Below, piece by piece: positions 15,398-24,029 of a stretch of DNA of 64,000 bases (the stretch's first letter is position 1; every line of letters starts with the position of its first letter). The notes under the pieces were generated by a model. That model was given only the letters and a program-made list of their open reading frames with translations, had not been told where the DNA came from and did no database searches. The translations under genes and the position numbers were made by a program. The DNA is from Flavobacterium jejuense (GTDB lineage: Bacteria > Bacteroidota > Bacteroidia > Flavobacteriales > Flavobacteriaceae): the NCBI RefSeq assembly GCF_006491595.2, contig NZ_VEVQ02000003.1, positions 62,001-126,000 on the forward strand, given 5' to 3'.

Positions 15398-16516
15398 TTA
15401 TGAAAACATATCCTTTACTTTTTCAAAAAAAGATTTATCTGATTTTTCAGGGGATGGCCTGAAATTATCATCACTTAACATATTTTCAAAAAAGACTTTT
15501 TGTTCTTTATTTAAAGTTTTAGGAGTCCAAACATTAACATGCACCAATAAGTCCCCATTTCCATAACCATTTAAGCTAGGAATTCCCTTACCTTTCAAAC
15601 GAAGTATTTTACCTGATTGTATTCCTTCTTCTAATTTTATTCTTACTTTTCCGCCTACTGCTTCAATCTCTTTTGAAATACCCAAAGCTGCTTCTGGAAA
15701 GCTGATATATAAATCATAATGAAGGTTTTCACCTTCACGTTTTAGAAAATCATGTTCCAATTCCTCAATTGCTACAATTAAGTCACCAGGAACACTATTG
15801 TTACCAGGAGCTTCATTCCCTTTGTTAGAAACCTTTAACTGCATACCGTCTACAACTCCCGCTGGAATTTTAATTGATACAGTATCATCTTCCATTATCA
15901 TACCTTGAGCATCTGCACCAGAAGGTTTAGCATCTAATATTTGACCAGAACCTCCACATGCATTACAAGTAGAAGCTGTTTGCATTCTTCCAAGAATAGT
16001 ATTTGCTACTCTCATGATTTGTCCACTTCCATTACAAGTAGAACAAGTTCTATAAGTAACTCCTTTAGCTTGAACTTTACGTTTTACTTTTACTTTCTTT
16101 TCAACACCATTAACAATGTCTTCTAAAGTAAGCTTTACTTTAATTCTAAGATTACTTCCTTTCACTCTTCTTTGACCTCCACCATTAAATCCTCCACCAA
16201 ATCCTCCACCGAAAGCACTTCCAAAAATATCTCCAAACTGACTAAAGATGTCATCCATATTCATGTGACCGCCACCTCCAAAACCACCAGCACCATCAAA
16301 TGCAGCATGACCATATTGATCATAACGTGCTTTTTTGTCAGCATCACTTAAAACTTCATATGCTTCAGCAGCCAATTTAAAATTTTCTTCAGCTTGTGTG
16401 TCACCAGGATTTTTATCTGGATGATATTGAATTGCTTTTTTTCTATAAGCTTTCTTTATTTCTTCTGCGGAGGCACCTTTGCTAATACCTAATATTTCGT
16501 AAAAATCTTTTTTCAT
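15398..16516 (-). CDS. dnaJ: Molecular chaperone DnaJ
   Basis: 372 residues from ATG 16516 (MKKDFYEILGISKGA); an in-frame upstream start at 16531 is less likely. J domain with HPD at 32-34; Gly/Phe-rich region about 70-115; then the cysteine-rich region and two C-terminal beta domains ending in SFFEKVKDMFS. Only two CxxCxGxG repeats are present (CSTCNGSG and CNACGGSG) instead of the usual four, so only one zinc site can form. It stimulates DnaK ATPase and delivers substrates. It is co-transcribed with grpE, which lies 71 bases upstream. Confidence 0.95.
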   Translation of the reverse strand: MKKDFYEILGISKGASAEEIKKAYRKKAIQYHPDKNPGDTQAEENFKLAAEAYEVLSDADKKARYDQYGHAAFDGAGGFGGGGHMNMDDIFSQFGDIFGSAFGGGFGGGFNGGGQRRVKGSNLRIKVKLTLEDIVNGVEKKVKVKRKVQAKGVTYRTCSTCNGSGQIMRVANTILGRMQTASTCNACGGSGQILDAKPSGADAQGMIMEDDTVSIKIPAGVVDGMQLKVSNKGNEAPGNNSVPGDLIVAIEELEHDFLKREGENLHYDLYISFPEAALGISKEIEAVGGKVRIKLEEGIQSGKILRLKGKGIPSLNGYGNGDLLVHVNVWTPKTLNKEQKVFFENMLSDDNFRPSPEKSDKSFFEKVKDMFS

Positions 16517-16587
16517 ATATACAGTTTTCAACTTGTTATCGATACATCCTAAACTATTTAGAATACTCGAACTGACAATTTGTATTC

Positions 16588-17133
16588 TTAATTACCTATT
16601 ACAACTTTAGGAAAACGAATAATCTTATCTCCAAGTTTATATCCTTTTTCAATAACATCTACTATTTTTCCTTTTAAATCATCAGAAGGAGCCGGAATTT
16701 GAGTAATTGCTTCAGCAAAATCAGCATTAAAAACATCTCCAGATTTAATTTCCACAACTTCTAACCCTTTAGAAACTAACGTTGATTTTAGTTTTTCATG
16801 AATCAACTCTACTCCTTTTACCAATGCTTCATCTTCTGATTTAGAAACTTGTTCCCAAGCTCTGTCAAAATCATCCAACACAGGCAACATAGACTGTAAA
16901 ACTTCCTGATTAGCTGTTTTAAATAAATCAATTCGCTCTTTAGAGGTTCTTTTTTTGTAATTTTCAAATTCAGCAAATAAACGCAAAAACTTATCTTTCT
17001 CCTTGGCTAAATCTTCCTGAAGTTGTTCTTCAACTGTTAACTCAACGGCTTGATCTTCTGAAACATTTCCCTCTTGAACAGTATCTTTTTCAATGTTTTC
17101 TTTCTCAATGTTTTCAGTATTATCTTGACTCAT
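16588..17133 (-). CDS. grpE: Nucleotide exchange factor GrpE
   Basis: 181 residues. An acidic N-terminal tail (about 1-35) precedes a long coiled coil (EEQLQEDLAKEKDKFLRLFAEFENYKKRTSKER) with the GrpE hallmark of a dimeric helix leading to QSMLPVLDDFDRAW. The C-terminal beta domain ends KGYKLGDKIIRFPKVVIGN. It promotes ADP release from DnaK. It is the first gene of the grpE-dnaJ pair and has a well-formed promoter upstream. Confidence 0.95.
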   Translation of the reverse strand: MSQDNTENIEKENIEKDTVQEGNVSEDQAVELTVEEQLQEDLAKEKDKFLRLFAEFENYKKRTSKERIDLFKTANQEVLQSMLPVLDDFDRAWEQVSKSEDEALVKGVELIHEKLKSTLVSKGLEVVEIKSGDVFNADFAEAITQIPAPSDDLKGKIVDVIEKGYKLGDKIIRFPKVVIGN

Positions 17134-17173
17134 ATTTATTTTTATTTAGATAAATTTTATTTTCTATAATTAG

Positions 17174-17206
17174 CAAATCTATTGCCAAAGACTAAAAAAT
17201 GTCAAA
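17174..17206 (-). promoter_or_regulatory. Promoter of grpE-dnaJ
   Basis: On the minus strand a -33 TTTG (17206-17203) and a -7 TAGATTTG (17181-17174) are separated by 21 bases, a good fit to the Bacteroidetes housekeeping promoter. The start codon is about 40 bases further on. Confidence 0.65.
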
Positions 17207-17279
17207 TTGTCATAATCATCAACAATATTACAGATTAAGTAATAGGTATTTTTAGCTTTTAAATTTGCCTTTTTATACA

Positions 17280-17287
17280 TATATTTG
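17280..17287 (+). promoter_or_regulatory. Candidate -7 promoter element for second YceI gene
   Basis: TATATTTG, a full TAnnTTTG match, 40 bases upstream of the ATG at 17328. Confidence 0.45.
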
Positions 17288-17327
17288 AACCAATTCAAAT
17301 CAAAATAAATATTTTAAAAATTTTATC

Positions 17328-17996
17328 ATGAAAAAAAGCGTTTTAAGTTTGGCTTTAATTACAATCTTTTCTTTAAGTAGTTGTAAAAAAGAAACTCCAA
17401 CAGAAAATACTGAAACAACAACAGAAAACACTACTACAGAAGTAGGTGTTTCAGGAAAATACAATGTAGATACTACTTTTTCAATAATTGATTGGGTAGG
17501 TTCTAAACCTGCTGGAAAACATACAGGAACAATTGCTATTAAAGAAGGTAATTTTGAAATTACTGATGGTAAGATTACTAATGGTTCTTTTATTATTGAT
17601 ATGACTTCTATCACGGTTACTGATTTAACAGAAGAGACTGGAAAAACCGATTTAGAAACTCATTTAAAAGGGACAGGTGAAAAAGAAGGAGAAGATCATT
17701 TCTTTAATACTTCTAAATTTCCAACAAGTAGTTTTAAAATAAATTCTGTTAGTGAAACTGATGGAAAATTCACAGTAAACGGAACTTTAACCATGAAAGA
17801 CATCGCTAAAGAAATTAGTTTTCCTGCAGCTATTTCTATTAATGAAAATGAGGTTTCTTTAATTTCTGATTCTTTTAAAATTGATAGAACTTTATGGGGT
17901 GTTAACTATGCTTCAAAATCTATTTTTGATGATTTAAAAGATAAATTTGTTAATGACGAAATTGAACTTACTATAAAAGTTAAGGCTACTAAGTAA
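17328..17996 (+). CDS. YceI family lipoprotein
   Basis: 222 residues. Signal segment with lipobox (FSLSSCKKET, Cys17) and a Thr/Glu-rich linker. The YceI barrel follows: GKYNVDTTFSIIDWVGSK, GTIAIKEGNFEI, GSFIIDMTSITVTDL, EDHFFNTSKFPTSSFKI, VNGTLTMKDIAKEISFP and ELTIKVKA, in the canonical order. It is predicted to bind a lipophilic ligand at the envelope. It is more canonical than the paralogue at 8199-8864, with which it shares the lipoprotein arrangement. It is convergent with the TIGR01777 gene, separated by a bidirectional terminator. Confidence 0.92.
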   Translation: MKKSVLSLALITIFSLSSCKKETPTENTETTTENTTTEVGVSGKYNVDTTFSIIDWVGSKPAGKHTGTIAIKEGNFEITDGKITNGSFIIDMTSITVTDLTEETGKTDLETHLKGTGEKEGEDHFFNTSKFPTSSFKINSVSETDGKFTVNGTLTMKDIAKEISFPAAISINENEVSLISDSFKIDRTLWGVNYASKSIFDDLKDKFVNDEIELTIKVKATK

Positions 17997-18018
17997 TCTT
18001 AAATTTTGTTTTTTTATA

Positions 18019-18057
18019 AAAATGCCCCAAATAGTGTCTGACTTTTTGGGGCATTTT
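18019..18057. terminator. Bidirectional Rho-independent terminator
   Basis: AAAATGCCCCA pairs with TGGGGCATTTT between convergent genes. T-runs occur on both strands outside the stem. Confidence 0.85.
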
Positions 18058-18075
18058 CATTATTAAAGACTTTTT

Positions 18076-18981
18076 CTATTTCAATAAATCTTGTAATGCT
18101 TTGTCTAATGAAGCAAACTTAAACTGAAATCCTTTATCTAATATCTTCCTTGCGCTTACATTCTGACTAGTAAATAAAATTTGATGCATCTCTCCTAAAA
18201 CTAACTTTAAAAGAAACTTAGGAATATTTGGCATAAAATAAGGAGCATTAATCGTTTTTGCAATGGCTTTAGTTAACCCTTCATTAGTTACAGGATAAGG
18301 TGACACAGCATTATAAATTCCTTCAAGTTTATTTAAAAGTATATAATAATATATAGATGCTAAATCATGATTGTGTATCCAAGACTGATATTGTTTTCCT
18401 GTACCAAAAGCAGCACCAACACCAAATTTAATTGGTGTTGTCATTTTCTTAAGTGCACCACCTTCTTTAGCTAAAACAATTCCTGTTCTAACTTTAGTAA
18501 CTGCTATTGAAATCCTTTTAAAATGATCTACTTCCTTTTCCCATTTTAAAACAACTTCTCCTAAAAAAGAATCATCAACTTCTTCTTCATTCTCCTTATA
18601 AACAACATCATAGCTATTTGGATAAATTCCAATAGCAGAAGCTGAAATAATGTGCTTTACCTGATTTTGATTTTTTGACAATGTCTGAAATATTAATCGA
18701 GTAGATAAAACTCTACTATTAATTATCTCTTCTTTATAGGAAGTAGTCCATCTTTCAGAGACAGAAGCACCAGCAAGATGTATTATCACATCCACTTCAT
18801 CAAATGCATTTTTATCGATTTCACCAGCGTTTGGGTTCCAATAAAAACCTTTATAATTAGATTCTGAAACTAATTTTGATTTTGAAGTAGATAAATAATG
18901 TATAGATATACCATTCTGCAATAACAAGTCTGACAACTCGTTACCAACTAGACCAGTAGCCCCTGTTATTAAAACTTTCAT
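18076..18981 (-). CDS. TIGR01777 family NAD(P)-binding oxidoreductase (SDR-like, YfcH type)
   Basis: 301 residues with an N-terminal Rossmann motif GATGLVGNEL (GxxGxxG) typical of extended, atypical SDRs. Further family features are VIIHLAGASVSERWT, SASAIGIYP and KVRTGIVLAKEGGALKKM. The C-terminal part (about 215-300) carries the DUF1731-like end (VSARKILDKGFQFKFASLDKALQDLL). It likely binds NADP(H); the substrate is unknown. The length matches the family. It has its own promoter-like element upstream. Confidence 0.9.
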   Translation of the reverse strand: MKVLITGATGLVGNELSDLLLQNGISIHYLSTSKSKLVSESNYKGFYWNPNAGEIDKNAFDEVDVIIHLAGASVSERWTTSYKEEIINSRVLSTRLIFQTLSKNQNQVKHIISASAIGIYPNSYDVVYKENEEEVDDSFLGEVVLKWEKEVDHFKRISIAVTKVRTGIVLAKEGGALKKMTTPIKFGVGAAFGTGKQYQSWIHNHDLASIYYYILLNKLEGIYNAVSPYPVTNEGLTKAIAKTINAPYFMPNIPKFLLKLVLGEMHQILFTSQNVSARKILDKGFQFKFASLDKALQDLLK

Positions 18982-18997
18982 ACAATTACGTTTTATA

Positions 18998-19005
18998 CAA
19001 AAATA
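18998..19005 (-). promoter_or_regulatory. Candidate -7 promoter element for TIGR01777 gene
   Basis: Minus strand reads TATTTTTG, 17 bases before the start codon, implying a very short leader. Confidence 0.4.
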
Positions 19006-19060
19006 CGAAGTATTAAACCTAACATCAATTAATTAACTAACGTTAACATGTGTTGAAAAT

Positions 19061-19516
19061 TTATCCTCTTACCTTTACTGTCCATTCAAACAACATTTCA
19101 GAAACTTGTTCTCCTTTTTCATTTACACCTATAGATGTAACCCATATAGTTTGACCTTCTTTAGTATCTATTGCTTTTTGAATCGCTTCTTTAATATCGT
19201 TACCTTGTATACAAGTAAAAGCTATTCTACCAGTTGCTTTTTTAGTAAAAGAACCTTTATTATTAGCCACTAACATAGAAATATTAGCACCACTTTCCTT
19301 TATTTGATACATCACTAAAGCTCCTGTAGTAAACTCTGCAGCCATAGCTTGGACAGCAAAATACATTGATTTAAATGGATTTTGATTAAACCATCTATGT
19401 TTTACAGTTACTACACAGTGTTCACTTGTAATCTCTTTTACTCTTACGCCACACCAATAGGCTGCAGGTAATTTAAAGAACATAAAAGCATTTAATTTTG
19501 AAGGTGTAAATCGCAT
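19061..19516 (-). CDS. DUF4442 hotdog-fold protein (thioesterase-like)
   Basis: 151 residues from ATG 19516 (MRFTPSKLNAFMFFKLPAAYWCGVRV). This start is chosen over an upstream in-frame ATG at 19558 because it matches the family's beginning. The segment WFNQNPFKSMYFAVQAMAAEFTTGALVM is the hotdog central helix as found in DUF4442 and PaaI-like thioesterases. It may hydrolyse acyl-CoA, but no member has a firmly known role that I can cite. It is a separate unit; the next gene upstream is divergent. Confidence 0.85.
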   Translation of the reverse strand: MRFTPSKLNAFMFFKLPAAYWCGVRVKEITSEHCVVTVKHRWFNQNPFKSMYFAVQAMAAEFTTGALVMYQIKESGANISMLVANNKGSFTKKATGRIAFTCIQGNDIKEAIQKAIDTKEGQTIWVTSIGVNEKGEQVSEMLFEWTVKVRG

Positions 19517-19634
19517 AATTTCTATATTTTTTGTAAAAATACAAAAAATACTATGCATTCATACTATTTTTAGTAATTGTTAATTTTATGTTAAAAAATA
19601 GTACTATGCGTAACATAATACTAGTTTTTAGACT

Positions 19635-19642
19635 TATCTTTG
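19635..19642 (+). promoter_or_regulatory. Candidate -7 promoter element of the DUF4870-PadR-PspC-GIN operon
   Basis: TATCTTTG, a full consensus match, 62 bases before the DUF4870 start, which leaves a leader of roughly 55 bases. No -33 element was evident. Confidence 0.5.
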
Positions 19643-19704
19643 TATAAGAAATTAATAGCTATAAGATAGTTCTTTAAAAAAAACAATAAAAACAAAAATA
19701 GATT

Positions 19705-20160
19705 ATGGAAACATCAAACGAAAAAAGTATAGGATCACTAATTCATTTAAGCACATTAAGTCAATACTTAATCCCTTTTGGTAATTATTTATTTCCTCTA
19801 TTATTATGGACTTCAAAAAAAGAAAAATCAGCTTTTGTAGATTATAATGGAAAACAAGCCTTAAATTTTCAATTAAGTATTTTACTATATTCTTTAATAG
19901 CCTTAATAATTGCAATACCTACTTGTTTATATTGGTTTATAAGTATTGCTGAGAAACTAGAAATAAGCGATAATCAAGTTACAATAAGAGAAATTATTAC
20001 AACTCAAAACATAACAGGAATGGTTATTCTTGGCTTAGTAGCCTTAATTCTAGTGTTCTTTTTAAAACTAAGTGAATTTTTTCTAATCATTTATGCCTCT
20101 TTTAAAAGTGCTAATGGAGAGTATTATAACTACCCGCTAACAATCAATTTTATAAAATAG
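19705..20160 (+). CDS. DUF4870 membrane protein
   Basis: 151 residues with three or four hydrophobic segments. The start ESNEKSIGSLIHLSTLSQYLIPFGNYLFPLLLW, the FVDYNGKQALNFQLS motif after the first helix, and a helix-rich remainder are typical of DUF4870. Inner-membrane location is predicted; function is unknown. It leads the operon that continues with a PadR regulator, a PspC protein and two GIN proteins, an arrangement common in Bacteroidetes. Confidence 0.9.
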   Translation: METSNEKSIGSLIHLSTLSQYLIPFGNYLFPLLLWTSKKEKSAFVDYNGKQALNFQLSILLYSLIALIIAIPTCLYWFISIAEKLEISDNQVTIREIITTQNITGMVILGLVALILVFFLKLSEFFLIIYASFKSANGEYYNYPLTINFIK

Positions 20161-20260
20161 TTTCAATCATCAAATCAATCAATCAAATCGTCTGAACCTT
20201 ATTAAAATTTGGAACAGAAAAATCAAAAAATGAACAGTTTAATTAAAAACAAAATGAATT

Positions 20261-20596
20261 ATGAATATTGAAAACACAAAAGCTCAAATGAGAAAAGGTG
20301 TTTTAGAGTTCTGCATCCTTTCTGTATTAAAAGTAAATGATGCCTATACTTCTGAAATTCTAGAGACTCTAAAAAACGCGAAATTACTAGTAGTTGAAGG
20401 AACTGTTTACCCTTTATTAACTAGGTTAAAAAATGATGGCTTATTAAGTTATCGTTGGGAAGAATCTACATCTGGACCACCAAGAAAATATTATGGATTA
20501 ACCGAATTAGGTCAAGAATTTTTAAATGAATTAAACAACACTTGGACAGAATTATCTGATGCAGTGAATATAATAACACAAACTAGTCAAAAATAA
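20261..20596 (+). CDS. PadR family transcriptional regulator
   Basis: 111 residues. The winged helix spans about 10-85: MRKGVLEFCILSVLKVNDAYTSEILETLK, VVEGTVYPLLTRLKNDGLLSYRWEES, GPPRKYYGLTELGQEFL. This is the short PadR type (PadR-s2) with a brief C-terminal dimerisation helix. It should bind DNA and repress a nearby promoter, presumably that of its own operon. The PspC gene follows after 5 bases. Confidence 0.93.
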   Translation: MNIENTKAQMRKGVLEFCILSVLKVNDAYTSEILETLKNAKLLVVEGTVYPLLTRLKNDGLLSYRWEESTSGPPRKYYGLTELGQEFLNELNNTWTELSDAVNIITQTSQK

Positions 20597-20601
20597 TAGT
20601 C

Positions 20602-22293
20602 ATGAACAAAACAATTAGTATAAATTTAGGAGGTTTCTTTTTTCATATAGATGAAGATGCGTATCAAAAATTAACACGTTATTTTGATGCTGTGAAACGA
20701 TCACTTTCTCCAGAAGGAAGAGATGAGATAATAAAAGACATAGAAAGTAGAATAGCAGAACTTTTTCAGGAAAGAATTAAGAGCGAAAAACAAGTTATTA
20801 GTCTAACTGAAATAGACGAGGTTATTGCTATTATGGGACAACCAGAAGACTATAAAATAGATGAAGAGACATCTTATTCTAATGATTCTTCGTATACTAG
20901 CACTACAAAAACGGGGAAATCAAGAAAATTATTTAGAGATAAAGACAACGCTATTTTAGGTGGTGTTTCAGCAGGTTTTGGTCACTACTTTAATATTGAT
21001 CCGCTTTGGATTCGATTAGGTATTGTGTTAATTGTTGTAGCTGGTGTAGGTAGCCCAATATTAATCTATCTCCTTTTATGGATTATAGTTCCTGAAGCTG
21101 TAACTACCTCTCAAAAACTAGAAATGAGAGGAGAACCTATCAATATTTCAAATATCGAAAAAAAAGTTAAAGAAGGAATACATGAAATTACTGATAAAAT
21201 AAATAATTTAGATCACCAAAAAATTGCAAATTCTGCAAGATCTGGTGCAAATCAAATTGGTTCAACATTAAGCGATTTATTCCTTGGCTTTTTTAAAATA
21301 GTTGCAAAAATAGTTGGTGTATTTATTATTTTCTTTTCAGCTTTAGTATTGTTAGGTATTATCGTAAGTTCTTTATTTATGATATTTTCATCATCATTAC
21401 CTAACTCATATATCTTTAACAATATCCATACACCATTGGACTTTGATGTTCCTATGTGGATTCAGGGATTATTATTGTTATTTAGTGTTGGAATACCTTT
21501 ATTTTTCTTACTAATACTTGGCTTAAAATTATTAGTAAATAATATGAAATCTATTGGAAATTATTTCAAATACTCTTTGTTAGCTGTCTGGATTGTATCT
21601 ATTATAGGAATTACATATTTAGGAATACAGCAAGCTACTGCAATAGGTTTTGAAGGTAAAACGGTAAAAAAAGAACAATTATTTATACAACCCACAGATA
21701 CCTTACATGTAAGAATGCAATACAATAATTATTATGCAAAAAGTATTCATGAAAGAGAAAATCATAAATACAGACATGATGAAAACAATAAAGAAATTAT
21801 TTATTCTACAAAAGTGAGAGTACATTTTCTTAAAACAGAAGAAAACCAACCTTTCATACAAGTAGAAAGGTCAGCTACTGGAAAATCTCATAAAGAAGCT
21901 ACTAGTCGTTCAGAAAAAATTAGATATAATTTTGACATTCAAGGAAATAGAGTTAATTTAGACAATTATTTCATAACTGCTTTTGGAAATAAATTTAGAG
22001 ACCAAGAAGTCAATATTTACATCTATTTACCAAAAGGTACTTATGTACAACCTGATGAAAGCGTACAAGATTATGATTGGTCTGATAACGATTTCTTCAA
22101 TCTACATTATAGTTCAGATGACTATGTTTACAAAGTAGAAGATAATAAAGTGATATGTACCAATTGTCCTGAGGAGGAAAACGACGACGACGACGATGAT
22201 TCAGAAAGAGTTGAAAACATGTCTATTCGTTTAAACAACAAAGAATTAAAAATCAATGTAACTGAAGATAAACTTAGCATTGAAACTGAATAA
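20602..22293 (+). CDS. PspC domain membrane protein
   Basis: 563 residues. N-terminal region about 1-105 is soluble (FFFHIDEDAYQKLTRYFDAVKRSL, an anti-sigma-like 'HAAS' type segment). The PspC domain (about 112-175) contains RDKDNAILGGVSAGFGHYFNIDPLWIRLG followed by a membrane helix. Further helices lie at about 230-270, 290-315 and 325-345. The large C-terminal part (about 350-563) is beta-rich and probably extracytoplasmic, ending in an acidic run of Asp/Glu (EEENDDDDDDSE) and further strands. It is probably an envelope-stress-linked integral membrane protein. Confidence 0.88.
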   Translation: MNKTISINLGGFFFHIDEDAYQKLTRYFDAVKRSLSPEGRDEIIKDIESRIAELFQERIKSEKQVISLTEIDEVIAIMGQPEDYKIDEETSYSNDSSYTSTTKTGKSRKLFRDKDNAILGGVSAGFGHYFNIDPLWIRLGIVLIVVAGVGSPILIYLLLWIIVPEAVTTSQKLEMRGEPINISNIEKKVKEGIHEITDKINNLDHQKIANSARSGANQIGSTLSDLFLGFFKIVAKIVGVFIIFFSALVLLGIIVSSLFMIFSSSLPNSYIFNNIHTPLDFDVPMWIQGLLLLFSVGIPLFFLLILGLKLLVNNMKSIGNYFKYSLLAVWIVSIIGITYLGIQQATAIGFEGKTVKKEQLFIQPTDTLHVRMQYNNYYAKSIHERENHKYRHDENNKEIIYSTKVRVHFLKTEENQPFIQVERSATGKSHKEATSRSEKIRYNFDIQGNRVNLDNYFITAFGNKFRDQEVNIYIYLPKGTYVQPDESVQDYDWSDNDFFNLHYSSDDYVYKVEDNKVICTNCPEEENDDDDDDSERVENMSIRLNNKELKINVTEDKLSIETE

Positions 22294-22323
22294 ATTAAAA
22301 TAACAACTAATAAACAAATTGTC

Positions 22324-23064
22324 ATGACTAAATTAATTATTCAAATTACCAAAGCGATTGTAACAATCATTTCAGTATTGTTATTACAATCGTGCGTAAA
22401 TTCAAATTGGAATAACGAAACTATCTCTGGAAACGGAAAAATAGTAGAAGTAAGTAGAACTGTAACCGAAGACTTTAATGCTATTTCGGCTAAAAATGGG
22501 CTAGATGTAATCATTAATCAAGATAATACAAACAAGATTGTGGTTAAAGCCGATGAAAATCTGCAAGATCATATTTTTACCCAAATTAAAGAAGGAACAC
22601 TTGTAATTTATTCGGATGTTAATATTTTAGATTCACAAGCTAAAAAAGTATATGTTTCTACCTCTAATTTAAACAAATTATCATCATCTAGTGGTGCTAG
22701 TGTTACTAGTGACAAAGAACTAAATTTTGAGAACCTAGAAGTAGAGTCTAGCAGTGGAAGTACTATAAACATTGACGTTGTTGCCAATACTTTATCTTGT
22801 GAAAGCAGTAGCGGAAGTACTATAATTGCTAAAGGGAAAACCAATACACTAAACACAAAGTCTTCAAGCGGAAGCAACATCAGTTTAGGAAAACTAATTG
22901 CTCAAAATGGACAATCTGAGTCTTCTAGCGGAAGCTCTACAAGAGTTAATGTTATCAATGAATTAAAAGCCGATGCCTCAAGTGGAAGTAGTATTAATGT
23001 CGTTACTAAACCGAATTCATTACAAGTAGAAGAAAGCTCGGGCGGAAGCGTTCATTCAAAATAA
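22324..23064 (+). CDS. GIN domain (DUF2807) lipoprotein with SSG solenoid
   Basis: 246 residues. Lipobox at LLLQSC (Cys24). The domain follows the head-GIN pattern (TVTEDFNAISAKNGLDVIINQ, KIVVKADENLQDHIFTQIKEGTL). The C-terminal half repeats an SSG motif at residues 122, 143, 162, 181, 201, 219 and 238, a period of 18-21 residues that fits the rungs of a right-handed beta-helix. It is an envelope lipoprotein of unknown ligand. Thirty bases separate it from the PspC gene, and a terminator follows. Confidence 0.92.
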   Translation: MTKLIIQITKAIVTIISVLLLQSCVNSNWNNETISGNGKIVEVSRTVTEDFNAISAKNGLDVIINQDNTNKIVVKADENLQDHIFTQIKEGTLVIYSDVNILDSQAKKVYVSTSNLNKLSSSSGASVTSDKELNFENLEVESSSGSTINIDVVANTLSCESSSGSTIIAKGKTNTLNTKSSSGSNISLGKLIAQNGQSESSSGSSTRVNVINELKADASSGSSINVVTKPNSLQVEESSGGSVHSK

Positions 23065-23074
23065 CATCTTTTAC

Positions 23075-23107
23075 AAAACATCAGTCTACAGCTGATGTTT
23101 TTTTTTA
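23075..23107 (+). terminator. Rho-independent terminator inside the GIN gene cluster
   Basis: AAAACATCAG pairs with CTGATGTTTT followed by a T-run. It lies between the two GIN genes, so the first five genes and the last two may form separate transcripts. Confidence 0.8.
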
Positions 23108-23113
23108 TATTTG
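23106..23113 (+). promoter_or_regulatory. Candidate -7 promoter element for second GIN gene
   Basis: TATATTTG directly behind the terminator and 83 bases before the ATG at 23196; it would restart transcription after termination. Confidence 0.45.
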
Positions 23114-23195
23114 TCTTAAGTTAAACATTCAATTTTAAAAAAACTTTTGGAATGATTATTGAATAGTTTAATCCGTCAAATTATAATTTATTAAA

Positions 23196-24029
23196 ATGAA
23201 ACAAATTGCATTTTTACTTTTAGTGTTATTTTCATCCACCATTAGTTTAGCTCAAAAAAAAGACAAAATTAAAGGTTCCAAAATTATTACCCATACTATA
23301 AAAGAGGTTGAAAGTTTTGAAAATATTGAAATTGAAGATAATATTGAAATTTATCTAGTAAAAGCAGATACACCATCTATCGAAATTGAAGCAGATGATA
23401 ATTTACATGATGTTGTTAATTTTTCTATAACAGGAAATACACTTCGCATTACAACTCTAAAGACAGTTAGTAGTGCTAAAAAATTTGATTTACGTATCAA
23501 TTATGCGTCTGAATTAAAGTTAATTACTGTAAAAAACGATGCCAAACTACACGCTCTAAATGCCTTACAACTAGATAGCATCACTATCAAAAACTTTGAT
23601 AATTCGGTTTCTTACTTAAATGTAAACTCTACTTCTTTTACTTTAATTTTAAATGACAAATCAGAAGCAGAAATTAATGTAAAAGCTCAAAATACTACTC
23701 TTCAACTTAGCAAAAATGCTGAACTTAAAGCTTTAGTAGCTTCACCAGAAGTTAAAATAGATCTTTATGAAAGAGCAGAGGCAAAAATTGAAGGAGATGC
23801 CACTAATGCGAAAATAAGATTAGACAATAATGCTAATTTAATAGCCAATAAGTTTAGTGTGGCTTCTGTAGATTTAACAATTGAAAACTATGCAAAATGC
23901 GAAGTAAAAGCAATTAATGACATTGCTATTTCTGCTTCTGGAAAAACCCAAATTGAATTATTTGGTGAACCAAAAATTGAAATAAAAAAATTCACAAACA
24001 CAACTACTTTATATAAAAAAGAAAACTAA
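23196..24029 (+). CDS. GIN domain (DUF2807) exported protein
   Basis: 277 residues with a signal peptide (MKQIAFLLLVLFSSTISLAQ) and no lipobox. GIN features: HTIKEVESFENIEIEDNIEIYLVKA, SIEIEADDNLHDVVNFSITGNTLRI, then repeating beta rungs with acidic or Asn turns. It is paralogous to the lipoprotein encoded just upstream but lacks its SSG ladder. Its stop overlaps the next start (TAATG), so the following gene is translationally coupled. Confidence 0.88.
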   Translation: MKQIAFLLLVLFSSTISLAQKKDKIKGSKIITHTIKEVESFENIEIEDNIEIYLVKADTPSIEIEADDNLHDVVNFSITGNTLRITTLKTVSSAKKFDLRINYASELKLITVKNDAKLHALNALQLDSITIKNFDNSVSYLNVNSTSFTLILNDKSEAEINVKAQNTTLQLSKNAELKALVASPEVKIDLYERAEAKIEGDATNAKIRLDNNANLIANKFSVASVDLTIENYAKCEVKAINDIAISASGKTQIELFGEPKIEIKKFTNTTTLYKKEN

